Shown here piece by piece: positions 1-8,702 of a stretch of 64,000 nucleotides of DNA. The notes under the pieces are model-generated. The model saw only the letters and a list, made by a program, of their open reading frames with translations, was not told the origin of the DNA and did no database searches. How positions within the stretch are numbered: position 1 is the first letter of the stretch; the number at the start of each line of letters is the position of its first letter. Position numbers and translations under genes: made by a program. Source of the DNA: Frateuria_A sp051900415 (GTDB taxonomy: Bacteria; Pseudomonadota; Gammaproteobacteria; Xanthomonadales; Rhodanobacteraceae); the NCBI RefSeq assembly GCF_051900415.1, contig NZ_JBHZGL010000008.1, forward strand, positions 62,001 through 126,000, written 5' to 3'.

Positions 1-752
<752 letters not shown>

Positions 753-817
753 GCCCTGCCCGTTGCCGCGCCGCCCACCCTACGGCGGGCGCCGGGGTGG
801 GAAAAGCCATCGGACCA

Positions 818-1897
818 TTATAGCAGAGGGCGGATTTGCCCCTGTTCCACGTGGAACATACGGTGCGGGAGGGCCAGCAGGGGCCGCGGGCATTCGGTAC
901 CCGTGACCAGGACCTGAGCACCCACCGCATCGAGGCGTTCGACCACCGCCTCCTGGTGCGCCAGATCCAGCTCCGAGGCCAGGTCGTCCAGGCACACGAC
1001 AGGCCACTCCCCTCGGCACTTGGCGTGGAGGCCGGCCTGAGCCAGCAGGCAGGAAAGTGCCGTCAGCTTTTCCTGACCCCGCGAAAGATGCTCTCGCAGG
1101 GGCGCCTGTTCGAAGGCCAGCGACCAGTCCGCCCGATGTGGGCCTGCTGTCGTATGACCCCGCGCCAGATCCCTGCTCCGCTGGTCGGCCAGCACGCTGG
1201 CCAGATCCGCTTCCTCGTTCCATCCCCTCCGATAGCGCAGAGCCATCGGCCCGAGCTCCGGCAGCAGCGAGCCGGCGCTTGCTGCGAGTTCAGGAAGGAG
1301 ACGATCGAGGTAGCTCTTGCGGTAGATGTCGATGGCGGCTGCCGTCTCCCCAAGCTCCAGCTCCCACGGGGCATACAGGGCATCGGGACCCAAAGCGCCG
1401 GTCCGCAGCAGCGCATTGCGTTGCTTCAACGCACGCTGGTATCGCCGCCACGCCCCGAGAAACTCCTGTTCCACGTGGAACACGCCCCAGTCGAGGAAAC
1501 GACGGCGCTCGTCGGCCGCACCCGCGATCAATGCGTGGGATCCCGGCTCGAAACACACCACCGCACAGGCCTGGACAAGTGCGCCCAGTGGTACGTCCTC
1601 GCCGTCCAGACGCGCCTCCCACCGCTGGCCAGCCCGCCCCAGACCCAGGCGCCGCCGGATGGTTCCAGGGGTGCTCGCCTCGGCAAACACTGCCAACGAG
1701 GCGCTACCCCGCTGCAACAGCGCGTCGCGCGCGCCGCTTCGGAACGATCGCCCATGCGACAGCAGATAGGCCGCCTCCAGTACGCTGGTCTTGCCGGCAC
1801 CGTTCGGCCCCACGAAGACGTGAATGCCCTCGGCCAATTCGACCGCGATGTCGGTGAGGCAGCGCAGCCCCTGGATTCGCAGGCGCTCGAACCTCAT
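818..1897 (-). CDS. recF: DNA replication and repair protein RecF
   Basis: RecF is the SMC-like ATPase that helps load RecA at gaps. The 359-aa protein starts MRFERLRIQGLRCLTDIAVE, with Walker A GPNGAGKT at residues 30-37 and a C-terminal CLDDLASELD Walker B/D-loop region. I chose the ATG at 1897 because a GGAGCGGGG ribosome-binding site sits just upstream; an in-frame codon 21 bp further up would add residues not typical of RecF. Two perfect ParB-binding palindromes lie in the coding sequence, and in this frame both read FHVEQ (one near the middle, one near the C-terminus). A 12-bp-stem hairpin separates recF from dnaN. Confidence 0.96.
   Translation of the reverse strand: MRFERLRIQGLRCLTDIAVELAEGIHVFVGPNGAGKTSVLEAAYLLSHGRSFRSGARDALLQRGSASLAVFAEASTPGTIRRRLGLGRAGQRWEARLDGEDVPLGALVQACAVVCFEPGSHALIAGAADERRRFLDWGVFHVEQEFLGAWRRYQRALKQRNALLRTGALGPDALYAPWELELGETAAAIDIYRKSYLDRLLPELAASAGSLLPELGPMALRYRRGWNEEADLASVLADQRSRDLARGHTTAGPHRADWSLAFEQAPLREHLSRGQEKLTALSCLLAQAGLHAKCRGEWPVVCLDDLASELDLAHQEAVVERLDAVGAQVLVTGTECPRPLLALPHRMFHVEQGQIRPLL
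843..858. promoter_or_regulatory. parS site 1 (ParB-binding palindrome)
   Basis: Perfect 16-bp palindrome TGTTCCACGTGGAACA, matching the chromosomal parS consensus (TGTTNCACGTGNAACA). It lies inside the 3' end of recF, where it encodes FHVEQ. It is about 2.4 kb from the putative oriC, and a ParA/ParB pair is encoded at 33.2-34.9 kb. Sequence match is exact; binding is inferred. Confidence 0.9.
1467..1482. promoter_or_regulatory. parS site 2 (ParB-binding palindrome)
   Basis: Second perfect copy of TGTTCCACGTGGAACA, 624 bp from the first and also inside recF. Because 624 is a multiple of three, it is read in the same frame and again encodes FHVEQ. Two identical 16-mers in one gene beside the origin are very unlikely by chance and fit a parS cluster. 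Confidence 0.9.
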
Positions 1898-1915
1898 CCG
1901 CCCCGCTCCAACGAA

Positions 1916-1950
1916 CAACGCCGGAGCGTCTCGCGACGGCTCCGGCGTTG
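1916..1950 (-). other. Hairpin between dnaN and recF
   Basis: Perfect 12-bp inverted repeat (CAACGCCGGAGC at 1916-1927, GCTCCGGCGTTG at 1939-1950) with an 11-nt loop, about 20 nt upstream of the recF start on the transcribed strand. It has no long T-tract, so it is not a clear intrinsic terminator. It may attenuate recF or act as an mRNA processing or stabilising element. Confidence 0.6.
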
Positions 1951-1984
1951 CAGGGCGACGTTACGTCGGCCGACCCTCATGCGG

Positions 1985-3085
1985 TCACAGGCGCAACGGC
2001 ATAATCACGTGGCGCGACTGGTCATTGTCGTCCTCCTGCACAAGGCAGCTGGACTGGGCATCACGCAGGTTCAGGCGCGCACGCTCGCCCTTCAGGGCTG
2101 CCAGCGCATCGAGCAGGTAGCCCACATTGAAACCCACGGCGAGATCCGAAACGACCGTGTCCGCCTCGACTTCTTCGACTGCCTCTTCCTGTTCCGGGTT
2201 GTGCGCGACGATGCGCAGCTTGCCGGGCGACAGTTCCAACTTCACGCCACGATACTTTTCGTTCGAGAGGATTGCCGCGCGCTGCAGCGCCCCGCGCAGC
2301 ACCTCACGGTCCAGCGTCGCGCGCTTGTCGGCGCCCAGCGGAATCACCGCCTCGTAATCCGGAAAACGGCCATCGATAAGCTTGGAGGTGAACACCACAT
2401 CGCCACGGCGCACACGCAGGTGATTGCGGCCGAACTCCAGCTCCACCTGGCCGTCGCCGGTTTCGAACAGGCCGACCAGCTCGTTCACGCCCTTGCGCGG
2501 GATGATGATCTGGCGACGCGCGGCGACCTTGCTATCGAGCTGGGTTTCCTTGAGTGCCAGACGATGGCCGTCGGTAGCGACGCAGCGCAGGGTATGTTCC
2601 TGCAGATCGAGCAGCATGCCGTTCAAGTAGTAGCGCACGTCCTGGTTTGCCATCGCGAACGCGGTGCGCTCCATCAGATCGCGCAGTACTTCCTCGGGCA
2701 GGCTCACGCGCTCGACCAGTTCGATCTCGTCGATGGTCGGGAATTCGCTCGCAGGGAGCGTGGCCAGGGTGAAACGGCTGCGACCGGCATTCAACGCCAC
2801 GCGGTCGCCGTTGAGCTTGAGGTCGATGCGTACGCCGTCGGGCAGCGCGCGAACGATGTCGAACAGCTTGCGCGCCGGGATCGTGATCTCGCCGTCGCCC
2901 ACTTGATCCGCGGGCGTGGTGGCGACCATCTCCACTTCCAGGTCGGTGCCGGTCAACGACACTCGCCCATCGCCGACCTTCACCAGCAGATTGGCCAGAA
3001 CCGGCAGCGTCTGTCGCCGTTCGACCACGCCCACGACCTGCTGCAGCGGCTTGAGCAAGGCTTCTCGTTGGATGCTGAATTGCAT
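1985..3085 (-). CDS. dnaN: DNA polymerase III beta subunit (sliding clamp)
   Basis: The beta clamp is a ring-shaped dimer that tethers DNA polymerase III and serves as a docking platform for repair and replication proteins. The 366-aa length and the opening MQFSIQREALLKPLQQVVGV are normal for the family. The C-terminal VIMPLRL matches the conserved clamp ending (MPMRL-type). It lies between oriC and recF in the standard dnaA-dnaN-recF-gyrB order. Its start is 227 bp downstream of the dnaA stop, and that gap contains the DnaA boxes, so it probably also has its own promoter there. Confidence 0.98.
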   Translation of the reverse strand: MQFSIQREALLKPLQQVVGVVERRQTLPVLANLLVKVGDGRVSLTGTDLEVEMVATTPADQVGDGEITIPARKLFDIVRALPDGVRIDLKLNGDRVALNAGRSRFTLATLPASEFPTIDEIELVERVSLPEEVLRDLMERTAFAMANQDVRYYLNGMLLDLQEHTLRCVATDGHRLALKETQLDSKVAARRQIIIPRKGVNELVGLFETGDGQVELEFGRNHLRVRRGDVVFTSKLIDGRFPDYEAVIPLGADKRATLDREVLRGALQRAAILSNEKYRGVKLELSPGKLRIVAHNPEQEEAVEEVEADTVVSDLAVGFNVGYLLDALAALKGERARLNLRDAQSSCLVQEDDNDQSRHVIMPLRL

Positions 3086-3244
3086 GTGTGGGCTTCCCCT
3101 AACTGCTGTTCTGTTTTTTAAAAGAAGTACGGTAGTAGTTGTTGGCGCGGTGGATATCTTATTTTCGCCAACTTCCCTTTATAAATCAGGGTGTTACTTC
3201 ATTTCTTGCCTGTGTTCAATCGTACCGGCCGGCTGTGGGTCGAT

Positions 3245-3253
3245 TGTGGATAA
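3245..3253 (-). promoter_or_regulatory. DnaA box
   Basis: TGTGGATAA, the reverse complement of the perfect DnaA box TTATCCACA, within the dnaA-dnaN gap. Confidence 0.85.
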
Positions 3254-3278
3254 AGTCAGGCACGGAGTCATCCACCTA

Positions 3279-3287
3279 TTATCCACA
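3279..3287 (+). promoter_or_regulatory. DnaA box
   Basis: Perfect TTATCCACA 26 bp downstream of the dnaA stop codon, facing the inverted box at 3245-3253. Confidence 0.85.
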
Positions 3288-3312
3288 GCTTGGACCCCTG
3301 CTTTTCAAGCGG

Positions 3313-4641
3313 TTAGCCCGTCAGTACGCGGATCAGCTGTTCCCAGTCCTGGCGCATGCGCGCATCGGTCTCGCACAACTTGCGGATGGTGCGGCAGGCG
3401 TGCAGTACGGTCGTGTGGTCGCGACCACCGAAGGCTTCGCCGATTTCCGGCAAGCTGTGCTCGGTCAGCTCCTTCGACAGCGCCATCGCGATCTGGCGGG
3501 GCCGCGCCAGCGAACGCACGCGCCGCTTGGACAAGAGGTCCTGCAGGCGCACGTTGAAGTACTCGGCGGTGATCTTCTGGATGTTGGGTACCGTCACCGC
3601 CTGCGCGTGCGTGGCCAACAGGTCGCGCAGGGTTTCCTCGGCGAAATCGGTGGTGATGGGCTTGCCGTAGAAGTTGGCCCGCGCCGCCAGCGTGTTGAGC
3701 GCCCCTTCCAGGTCGCGCACGTTCGAGCGGATACGCTTGGCCAGCAGCATCGCCACGTTCTCGCTCACCGCCACGCCCTTGTCCTGCGCCTTGGACAAGA
3801 GGATCGCCGCGCGCGTCTCGAAGTCCGGCGGCTCGATCGCCACCGACAGGCCCCAGCCCAGGCGCGATTTGAGCCGCGGCTCGAGCTTGTCCACTTCCTT
3901 CGGATAACGGTCGCAGGTCAGGATGATCTGCTGCTTGGACTCGAACAGCGCGTTGAAGGTATGGAAGAACTCCTCCTGCGTGGTGTCCTTGCCGGCGAAG
4001 AACTGGATGTCGTCGATCAGAAGCGCATCGACCGAGCGGAAGCGCTGCTTGAACTGGTCCATGTTCTTGGTACGCAGCGCCTCGATCATGGCGCCGACGA
4101 ACTGCTCCGAGCGCAGGTAGAGCACCTTGCAGCTGGCGTTGCGCTCGCGCATCAGGTTGCCGGCCGCGTGCATCAGGTGGGTCTTGCCCAGGCCGGTGCC
4201 GCCATAGAGCAGCAGCGGGTTGTAGGCGCGGCCGGGGTTCATCGCCACCTGCATCGCGGCGGCCTTGCCCAACTGGTTGGATTTGCCCTCGACGAAGGTC
4301 TCGAAGGTGTAGTGCGGGTCAAGGTTGTGTGGGAAGGCCGGCGCGGGCGCTACCGGTTCCGCCGCGGCGGCCTTGGGGGCGGCAGGCCGGACAGGGCGCG
4401 GCGCGCTGGAGCCCACCTCCAGCCGGACCGGGCAATCGCGGCCGGCCAGCTGCCCCAGCACCACCTCGATCCGTGGCAGGTACCGCTCGCGAACCGTATC
4501 GAGCGTGTACGGATTGGGCGCGAACAGGTGCACGCCAGCGTCGTCCTCGCGCGCCTGCAGCGGCATGAGCCAGGTGTGCAGCTCCTCGGCGCTCAGCTCG
4601 CTTTCCAGACGCTCAAGGCAGCGCCGCCACAAATCACTCAT
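3313..4641 (-). CDS. dnaA: Chromosomal replication initiator protein DnaA
   Basis: DnaA is the AAA+ initiator that binds DnaA boxes at oriC and loads the helicase. The 442-aa protein opens MSDLWRRCLERLESELS (domain I), has an Ala/Pro-rich linker at about residues 80-105, Walker A GGTGLGKT at 147-154, Walker B LLIDDIQF, and a C-terminal domain IV with the DNA-binding signature GRDHTTVLHACRTIRKL. I chose the ATG at 4641; an upstream in-frame TTG at 4659 would add six non-conserved residues. It is divergent from rpmH, with a 182-bp gap holding promoters for both. Confidence 0.98.
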   Translation of the reverse strand: MSDLWRRCLERLESELSAEELHTWLMPLQAREDDAGVHLFAPNPYTLDTVRERYLPRIEVVLGQLAGRDCPVRLEVGSSAPRPVRPAAPKAAAAEPVAPAPAFPHNLDPHYTFETFVEGKSNQLGKAAAMQVAMNPGRAYNPLLLYGGTGLGKTHLMHAAGNLMRERNASCKVLYLRSEQFVGAMIEALRTKNMDQFKQRFRSVDALLIDDIQFFAGKDTTQEEFFHTFNALFESKQQIILTCDRYPKEVDKLEPRLKSRLGWGLSVAIEPPDFETRAAILLSKAQDKGVAVSENVAMLLAKRIRSNVRDLEGALNTLAARANFYGKPITTDFAEETLRDLLATHAQAVTVPNIQKITAEYFNVRLQDLLSKRRVRSLARPRQIAMALSKELTEHSLPEIGEAFGGRDHTTVLHACRTIRKLCETDARMRQDWEQLIRVLTG

Positions 4642-4753
4642 GGGATAGTTCTTGACCAACGATAGGGCGCCGAAGCGCAGGGTGGACCGGCAAGTCTAAC
4701 AGCCAACCCCCAGCATATCCCCAGCGATGTCCACAGGCTGCATCAGGGCGGGT

Positions 4754-4783
4754 TTGACAGCTCCTCCACGCTGGCTCCATAAT
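4754..4783 (+). promoter_or_regulatory. Predicted sigma70 promoter of rpmH
   Basis: TTGACA at 4754-4759 and CATAAT at 4778-4783 with an 18-bp spacer, ending about 40 bp before the rpmH ATG. A perfect -35 and near-consensus -10 fit a highly expressed ribosomal protein gene. Confidence 0.7.
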
Positions 4784-4823
4784 TTCCAACCTTTTTGTCG
4801 ACTTATCTTCTGGAGCTCAAGCC

Positions 4824-4958
4824 ATGAAGCGGACTTTCCAGCCGAGCAAGCTCAAGCGCGCCCGCACCCACGGCTTCCGTGCCCGCATGGCGACCGCCGA
4901 CGGCCGCAAGGTGATCAACGCCCGTCGCGCCAAGGGTCGCAAGCGCCTGATCCCGTAA
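4824..4958 (+). CDS. rpmH: 50S ribosomal protein L34
   Basis: L34 is a very basic 44-residue protein of the large ribosomal subunit. The whole protein is readable: it begins MKRTFQPSKLKRARTHGFRA and ends GRKRLIP, the standard L34 length and composition. A GGAG ribosome-binding site sits at 4812-4815. It is the first gene of the rightward rpmH-rnpA-yidC-mnmE run, 14 bp before rnpA, the conserved arrangement opposite dnaA. Confidence 0.98.
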   Translation: MKRTFQPSKLKRARTHGFRARMATADGRKVINARRAKGRKRLIP

Positions 4959-4972
4959 GCGGCGCAGCAGTC

Positions 4973-5353
4973 ATGCCTGCCGCCGGCCTGCCGCGCGACG
5001 CGCGGGTCCGCCGCGCCGGCGACTTCGCCGCCCTGCGTCAAGCCAGCGGCCGCCTCGGCGGCCGCTGTTTTTCTGTGCGCTGGCGTCCGAACGGACTGGA
5101 CCACGCCCGCCTGGGCCTGGCCGTGTCCAAGCGCGTCTCCAAGCGCGCCGTCGACCGCAACCGGATCAAACGCCTGGTGCGTGAATCGTTCCGCCGCGCC
5201 CGCCACGGGTTGCCGCCGATCGACCTGGTCGTCATGGCGCGCGAAGCCGCCGCCGCGGCAACCGGCAACGACCTGCTGGCCGAGCTCGACGCGCTCTGGC
5301 GCCGGCTGCCGCCGTTGAAGCCCACCGAAGGCACCGGCACAATCGCGTGTTGA
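4973..5353 (+). CDS. rnpA: Ribonuclease P protein component
   Basis: RnpA is the protein subunit that supports the RNase P RNA in 5' maturation of tRNA precursors. The 126-aa protein carries the family signature KRAVDRNRIKRLVRESFRR (the RNR motif), preceded by LGLAVSKRVSKR. The ATG at 4973 is the first start after rpmH and gives the usual protein length. yidD, often found next, is missing: only 61 bp separate the rnpA stop from the yidC start. Confidence 0.96.
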   Translation: MPAAGLPRDARVRRAGDFAALRQASGRLGGRCFSVRWRPNGLDHARLGLAVSKRVSKRAVDRNRIKRLVRESFRRARHGLPPIDLVVMAREAAAAATGNDLLAELDALWRRLPPLKPTEGTGTIAC

Positions 5354-5414
5354 CCTGTCTTTTCTCCTGTCCTTCCGCGGCTGCAGCTCGCGGTGCCACC
5401 GGAATTGCCCCGCG

Positions 5415-7106
5415 ATGAACCAGACGCGTACGTTTCTCCTGTTTGCCCTGCTGGCCGTGGCCTACCTGCTCTGGATGGCCTGGGAGAAAGACTACGCGCC
5501 GGCGCCGGCGCACACTGCTCCGGTCGCGGCCGCCAGTGCGAACGCGCCGGCGGATAACACCGTGCCTGGCGCCAGCGGCGCCGCCACCCCGGCGATCGCC
5601 AGCAGTGGCCCGGCCAGCACCGCCGCCGGCCAGCTGATCACCATCAGCAACGACGTGCTGCGCCTGACCGTGGACACCCGCGGCGGCAGCGTGGTGCGCG
5701 CCGACCTGCTGGCTTACCCGGCCGAGCCGATCACCCGCAAGCATCCGAACCCGCCGCCGGTACGCCTGCTGGCCGATATGCAGGACAAGTATTTCGTCGC
5801 CCAGAGCGGCCTGGTCAGCGCAGGCAGCCCGGCGCCCGACCACCGTGCACTGTTCCAGTCGGCGCAGACGCACTACGAGCTGGCCGACGGCAAGCCCGAG
5901 CTCAAGGTCGACCTGACCTGGCAGCAGGATGGCATCAAGGTCACCAAGACCTACACGCTCAAGCGCGGCCAGTACGTGGTCGGGCTCGACCAGCGCATCG
6001 ACAACACCGGCAGCACGCCCTGGCAGGGCAGCGCCTACGAGCAGCTGCAGCGCGCGGCGCGCCAGGAGCACGGTGGCTGGCTGCAGAACATGACCGACCC
6101 GTCGGCCGCCAGCTTCTTCGGTGCCGGCTGGTACAGCCCGGAAGATCACTTCCAGTCGCTCAAATTCGACAAGTTCCAGGAAGACGCGCTGCAGCAGTCC
6201 TTCGCCGGGGGCTGGGCCGCGATGCTGCAGCACTACTTCTTCGCCGCGTGGATTCCGCCGGCGCAGCAAAAGGCCAGCTACAGCACCGACGTGGTCAACC
6301 CCGACAGCGACCATCCGACCTACCTGATCCGCGCCGTCAGTCCTGCGCTGACGGTGGCGCCGGGCCAGAGCCAGACCACCGGCGCGCGCCTGTACATCGG
6401 TCCGAAGCTGGTCGGTACGCTCGACTCGGTGGCACCGGGCCTGGCGCTGGCGACCAACTACGGCGTGTTCACCGTGATCGCCCAGCCGATGCATGCGCTG
6501 CTGTCGTGGCTGGAGAAGGTCAGCGGCAACTGGGGCGTGGCGATCATCCTGCTGGTGCTGATCATCAAGGGCCTGACCTGGAAGCTCACCGCCGCGCAGT
6601 ACCGCTCCAGCGCCAAGATGCGCAAGCTGCAGCCGCGCGTGACCGCACTCAAGGAGCGCTACGGCGACGACAAGCAGAAAATGCAGATGGCGATGATGGA
6701 GCTGTACAAGAAGGAGAAGGTCAACCCGATGACCGGCTGCCTTCCGGTGCTGATCACCATCCCGATCTTCTACGGCCTGTACGAAGTGCTGCGCGAGAGC
6801 GTGGAGCTGCGCCAGGCGCCGTTCGTCGGCTGGATCCACGACCTGTCCGCGCCCGATCCGTTCTTCGTGCTGCCGGCGGTGTACACGCTGGTGATGCTGG
6901 GCCAGCAGTACCTGATGCCGGCCACCGGGATGGACCCGACCCAGGCGAAGATGATGAAGTTCATGCCGCTGATCTTCGCGGTGTTGTTCGCCTTCTTCCC
7001 TGCCGGTCTGTGCCTGTACTACGTGGTCAACGGCCTGGTGAGCCTGGGCCAGCAGTGGTACATCACGCACAAGGTGGAGCACGGCGAGGCGAAGGCGAAG
7101 GCCTGA
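5415..7106 (+). CDS. yidC: Membrane protein insertase YidC
   Basis: YidC inserts and folds inner-membrane proteins, alone or with SecYEG. The 563-aa protein has an N-terminal membrane anchor (about residues 7-22), an Ala/Pro-rich linker, a large periplasmic domain typical of Gram-negative YidC (about 60-340) and the conserved five-helix insertase core from about residue 360. The core includes the hydrophilic-groove region WGVAIILLVLIIKGLTW and the cytoplasmic hairpin rich in Lys/Met (MQMAMMELYKKEKVNPMTGC). It belongs to the rpmH-rnpA-yidC-mnmE cluster. Confidence 0.98.
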   Translation: MNQTRTFLLFALLAVAYLLWMAWEKDYAPAPAHTAPVAAASANAPADNTVPGASGAATPAIASSGPASTAAGQLITISNDVLRLTVDTRGGSVVRADLLAYPAEPITRKHPNPPPVRLLADMQDKYFVAQSGLVSAGSPAPDHRALFQSAQTHYELADGKPELKVDLTWQQDGIKVTKTYTLKRGQYVVGLDQRIDNTGSTPWQGSAYEQLQRAARQEHGGWLQNMTDPSAASFFGAGWYSPEDHFQSLKFDKFQEDALQQSFAGGWAAMLQHYFFAAWIPPAQQKASYSTDVVNPDSDHPTYLIRAVSPALTVAPGQSQTTGARLYIGPKLVGTLDSVAPGLALATNYGVFTVIAQPMHALLSWLEKVSGNWGVAIILLVLIIKGLTWKLTAAQYRSSAKMRKLQPRVTALKERYGDDKQKMQMAMMELYKKEKVNPMTGCLPVLITIPIFYGLYEVLRESVELRQAPFVGWIHDLSAPDPFFVLPAVYTLVMLGQQYLMPATGMDPTQAKMMKFMPLIFAVLFAFFPAGLCLYYVVNGLVSLGQQWYITHKVEHGEAKAKA

Positions 7107-7119
7107 CGCTCGGAATGCA

Positions 7120-7180
7120 GGGTGGGCCTCAGCCCACCTTCCATCCTCCTCGCGGTTTGCGGTGGGCTGAGGTCCACCCC
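7120..7180. repeat. GGTGGGC-type inverted repeat between yidC and mnmE
   Basis: Paired short palindromes: GGTGGGCCTCAGCCCACC at the left and GGTGGGCTGAGGTCCACC at the right, about 20 bp apart. Related pairs occur at 11003-11064, 15537-15598 and 31239-31284, with a half copy near 55919. It could form a strong hairpin in the yidC-mnmE transcript. Confidence 0.75.
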
Positions 7181-7212
7181 ATGGGTTCCGGCGGTTTTCC
7201 TGGGTATTGCGC

Positions 7213-8553
7213 ATGGCCGAGACCGACACCATCGCCGCCATCGCCAGCGCTCCCGGCGCCGCCGGCGTCGGCGTGGTGCGCGTGTCGGGGCCGCGCGTGC
7301 CTGCGATCGCTCAGGTGTTGCTGGGTCGCGCGCCCGAGCCGCGCCACGCGCACCTGGCCACCTTCCTTGACGGCGACGGCGCCCTGATCGACCGCGGGCT
7401 GCTGCTGCATTTTCCCGCACCGCGCTCCTACACCGGCGAACACGTGCTCGAGCTGCAGGGCCATGGCAGCGCCGTGCTGCTGGACCTGCTGCTCAAGCGG
7501 GTGTGCGCGCTCGGCGCGCGACTGGCCCGGCCGGGCGAATTCACCGAGCGGGCCTTCCTCAACGGCAAGCTGGATCTCGCCCAGGCCGAGGCCGTGGCCG
7601 ATCTCATCGCAGCGCGTTCCGAAGCGGGCGCGCGCGCGGCGTTGTGTTCGCTCGAGGGCGTGTTCTCGCAGCGCGTGCACGTGTTGCTGGATGCGTTGAT
7701 CGCGTTGCGCGTGCACGTGGAAGCCGCGATCGATTTCCCGGAAGAGGAAATCGACTTTCTCGCCGATCCCGCCATCGCGCGCCAGCTCGAAGCGCTGCGC
7801 ACGCAGCTGGCCGGGCTGCTGGACGAAACGCGTCGCGGCGTGCGCCTCACCGACGGCCTCAAGGTCGCCATCGTGGGCCGGCCCAACGCGGGCAAGTCCA
7901 GCCTCCTCAACGCGCTGGCGCAAAGCGAGCGCGCGATCGTGACGCCGATCGCCGGCACCACCCGCGATGTGCTGCGCGAAACGGTGAGCCTGGATGGCGC
8001 GGTGCTGGAGCTCGCCGACACCGCCGGCTTGCGGGAGACGCACGACGAGGTGGAGCGCGAAGGCGTGCGTCGTGCCCGCGCTGAGCTGGCCCGCGCCGAT
8101 CTCGTGCTGCTGGTCACCGACGCGGCGCACGCCGAGGCCGACCCCGGCCTGCTCGACGAACTGCCGCCGCACGTCGCGCGGCTGGCCATTGTCAACAAGA
8201 TCGACCTCGACGCACAGCCGCCGCGCGCGGAAACGCGCGCTGGCCTGCCTCACCTCTGGCTGTCGGCACGCACGGGCGAAGGGCTCGAGTTGTTGCGCAC
8301 GGAACTGAAGACCCGCGCCGGCCTCGGCAGCGGCGAAGGTGCCTTCAGCGCCCGCCGTCGCCACGTCGCCGCGCTCGAACGCGTGCAGGTCCATCTCGAG
8401 CACGCCGCGGCCGCGCTCACCAACACCCGTGCGGGGGAACTGGCCGCCGAAGACCTGCGCCAAGCCCAGCACGCGCTAGGCGAAATTACCGGCAGCTACA
8501 GCAGCGACGACCTGCTCGGCGCGATCTTCGGCAGCTTCTGTATTGGCAAATAG
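7213..8553 (+). CDS. mnmE: tRNA uridine-5-carboxymethylaminomethyl(34) synthesis GTPase MnmE
   Basis: MnmE, together with MnmG, modifies the wobble uridine of several tRNAs (cmnm5U34). The 446-aa protein has the N-terminal tetrahydrofolate-binding domain with RPGEFTERAFLNGKLDL, a G domain with G1 GRPNAGKS at residues 222-229, G2/G3 GTTRD and DTAGL, G4 NKID, and the invariant C-terminal CIGK. I chose the ATG at 7213 over an in-frame TTG at 7207. No mnmG is in this window; rsmG, often its neighbour, is at 32.5 kb. Confidence 0.97.
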   Translation: MAETDTIAAIASAPGAAGVGVVRVSGPRVPAIAQVLLGRAPEPRHAHLATFLDGDGALIDRGLLLHFPAPRSYTGEHVLELQGHGSAVLLDLLLKRVCALGARLARPGEFTERAFLNGKLDLAQAEAVADLIAARSEAGARAALCSLEGVFSQRVHVLLDALIALRVHVEAAIDFPEEEIDFLADPAIARQLEALRTQLAGLLDETRRGVRLTDGLKVAIVGRPNAGKSSLLNALAQSERAIVTPIAGTTRDVLRETVSLDGAVLELADTAGLRETHDEVEREGVRRARAELARADLVLLVTDAAHAEADPGLLDELPPHVARLAIVNKIDLDAQPPRAETRAGLPHLWLSARTGEGLELLRTELKTRAGLGSGEGAFSARRRHVAALERVQVHLEHAAAALTNTRAGELAAEDLRQAQHALGEITGSYSSDDLLGAIFGSFCIGK

Positions 8554-8702
8554 CACGCTCGCCGGATGAATCGCAGGCAGCCCGGGCCGTGGCCTTGTGC
8601 TGCCTTTTCCCTCCGTTGCACCGGCCCCTGACGATCGCGTTCCTAGAGTGGATAGGCGCCGCACGACCATACGGCGCGTCCCTTCATCCCCCGGAGGAGC
8701 CC

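Larger units (their letters stand above)
3086..3312. other. Probable chromosomal replication origin (oriC)
   Basis: The 227-bp gap between dnaA and dnaN holds two perfect DnaA boxes in opposite orientation, TGTGGATAA at 3245-3253 and TTATCCACA at 3279-3287, plus weaker look-alikes (TCATCCACC at 3270-3278). The dnaN-proximal half is AT-rich compared with the rest of the window (around 3112-3215, including TTTTTTAAAA and TTTATAAAT tracts) and could be the unwinding element. Core genes diverge around this point. The dnaA-dnaN interval is a common oriC position and, as I recall, the one reported for Xanthomonas campestris. Confidence 0.8.

Noticed and set aside
836..3121. Long plus-strand open frame of about 760 codons across recF and dnaN
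   Set aside because: It is antisense to two certain genes, shows no family resemblance, and is explained by GC-rich codon bias on the opposite strand.
4660..4760. A second DnaA-box cluster in the dnaA-rpmH gap
   Set aside because: Only degenerate matches such as TATCCCCAG and TGTCCACAG are visible; no perfect box, so oriC was placed in the dnaA-dnaN gap.
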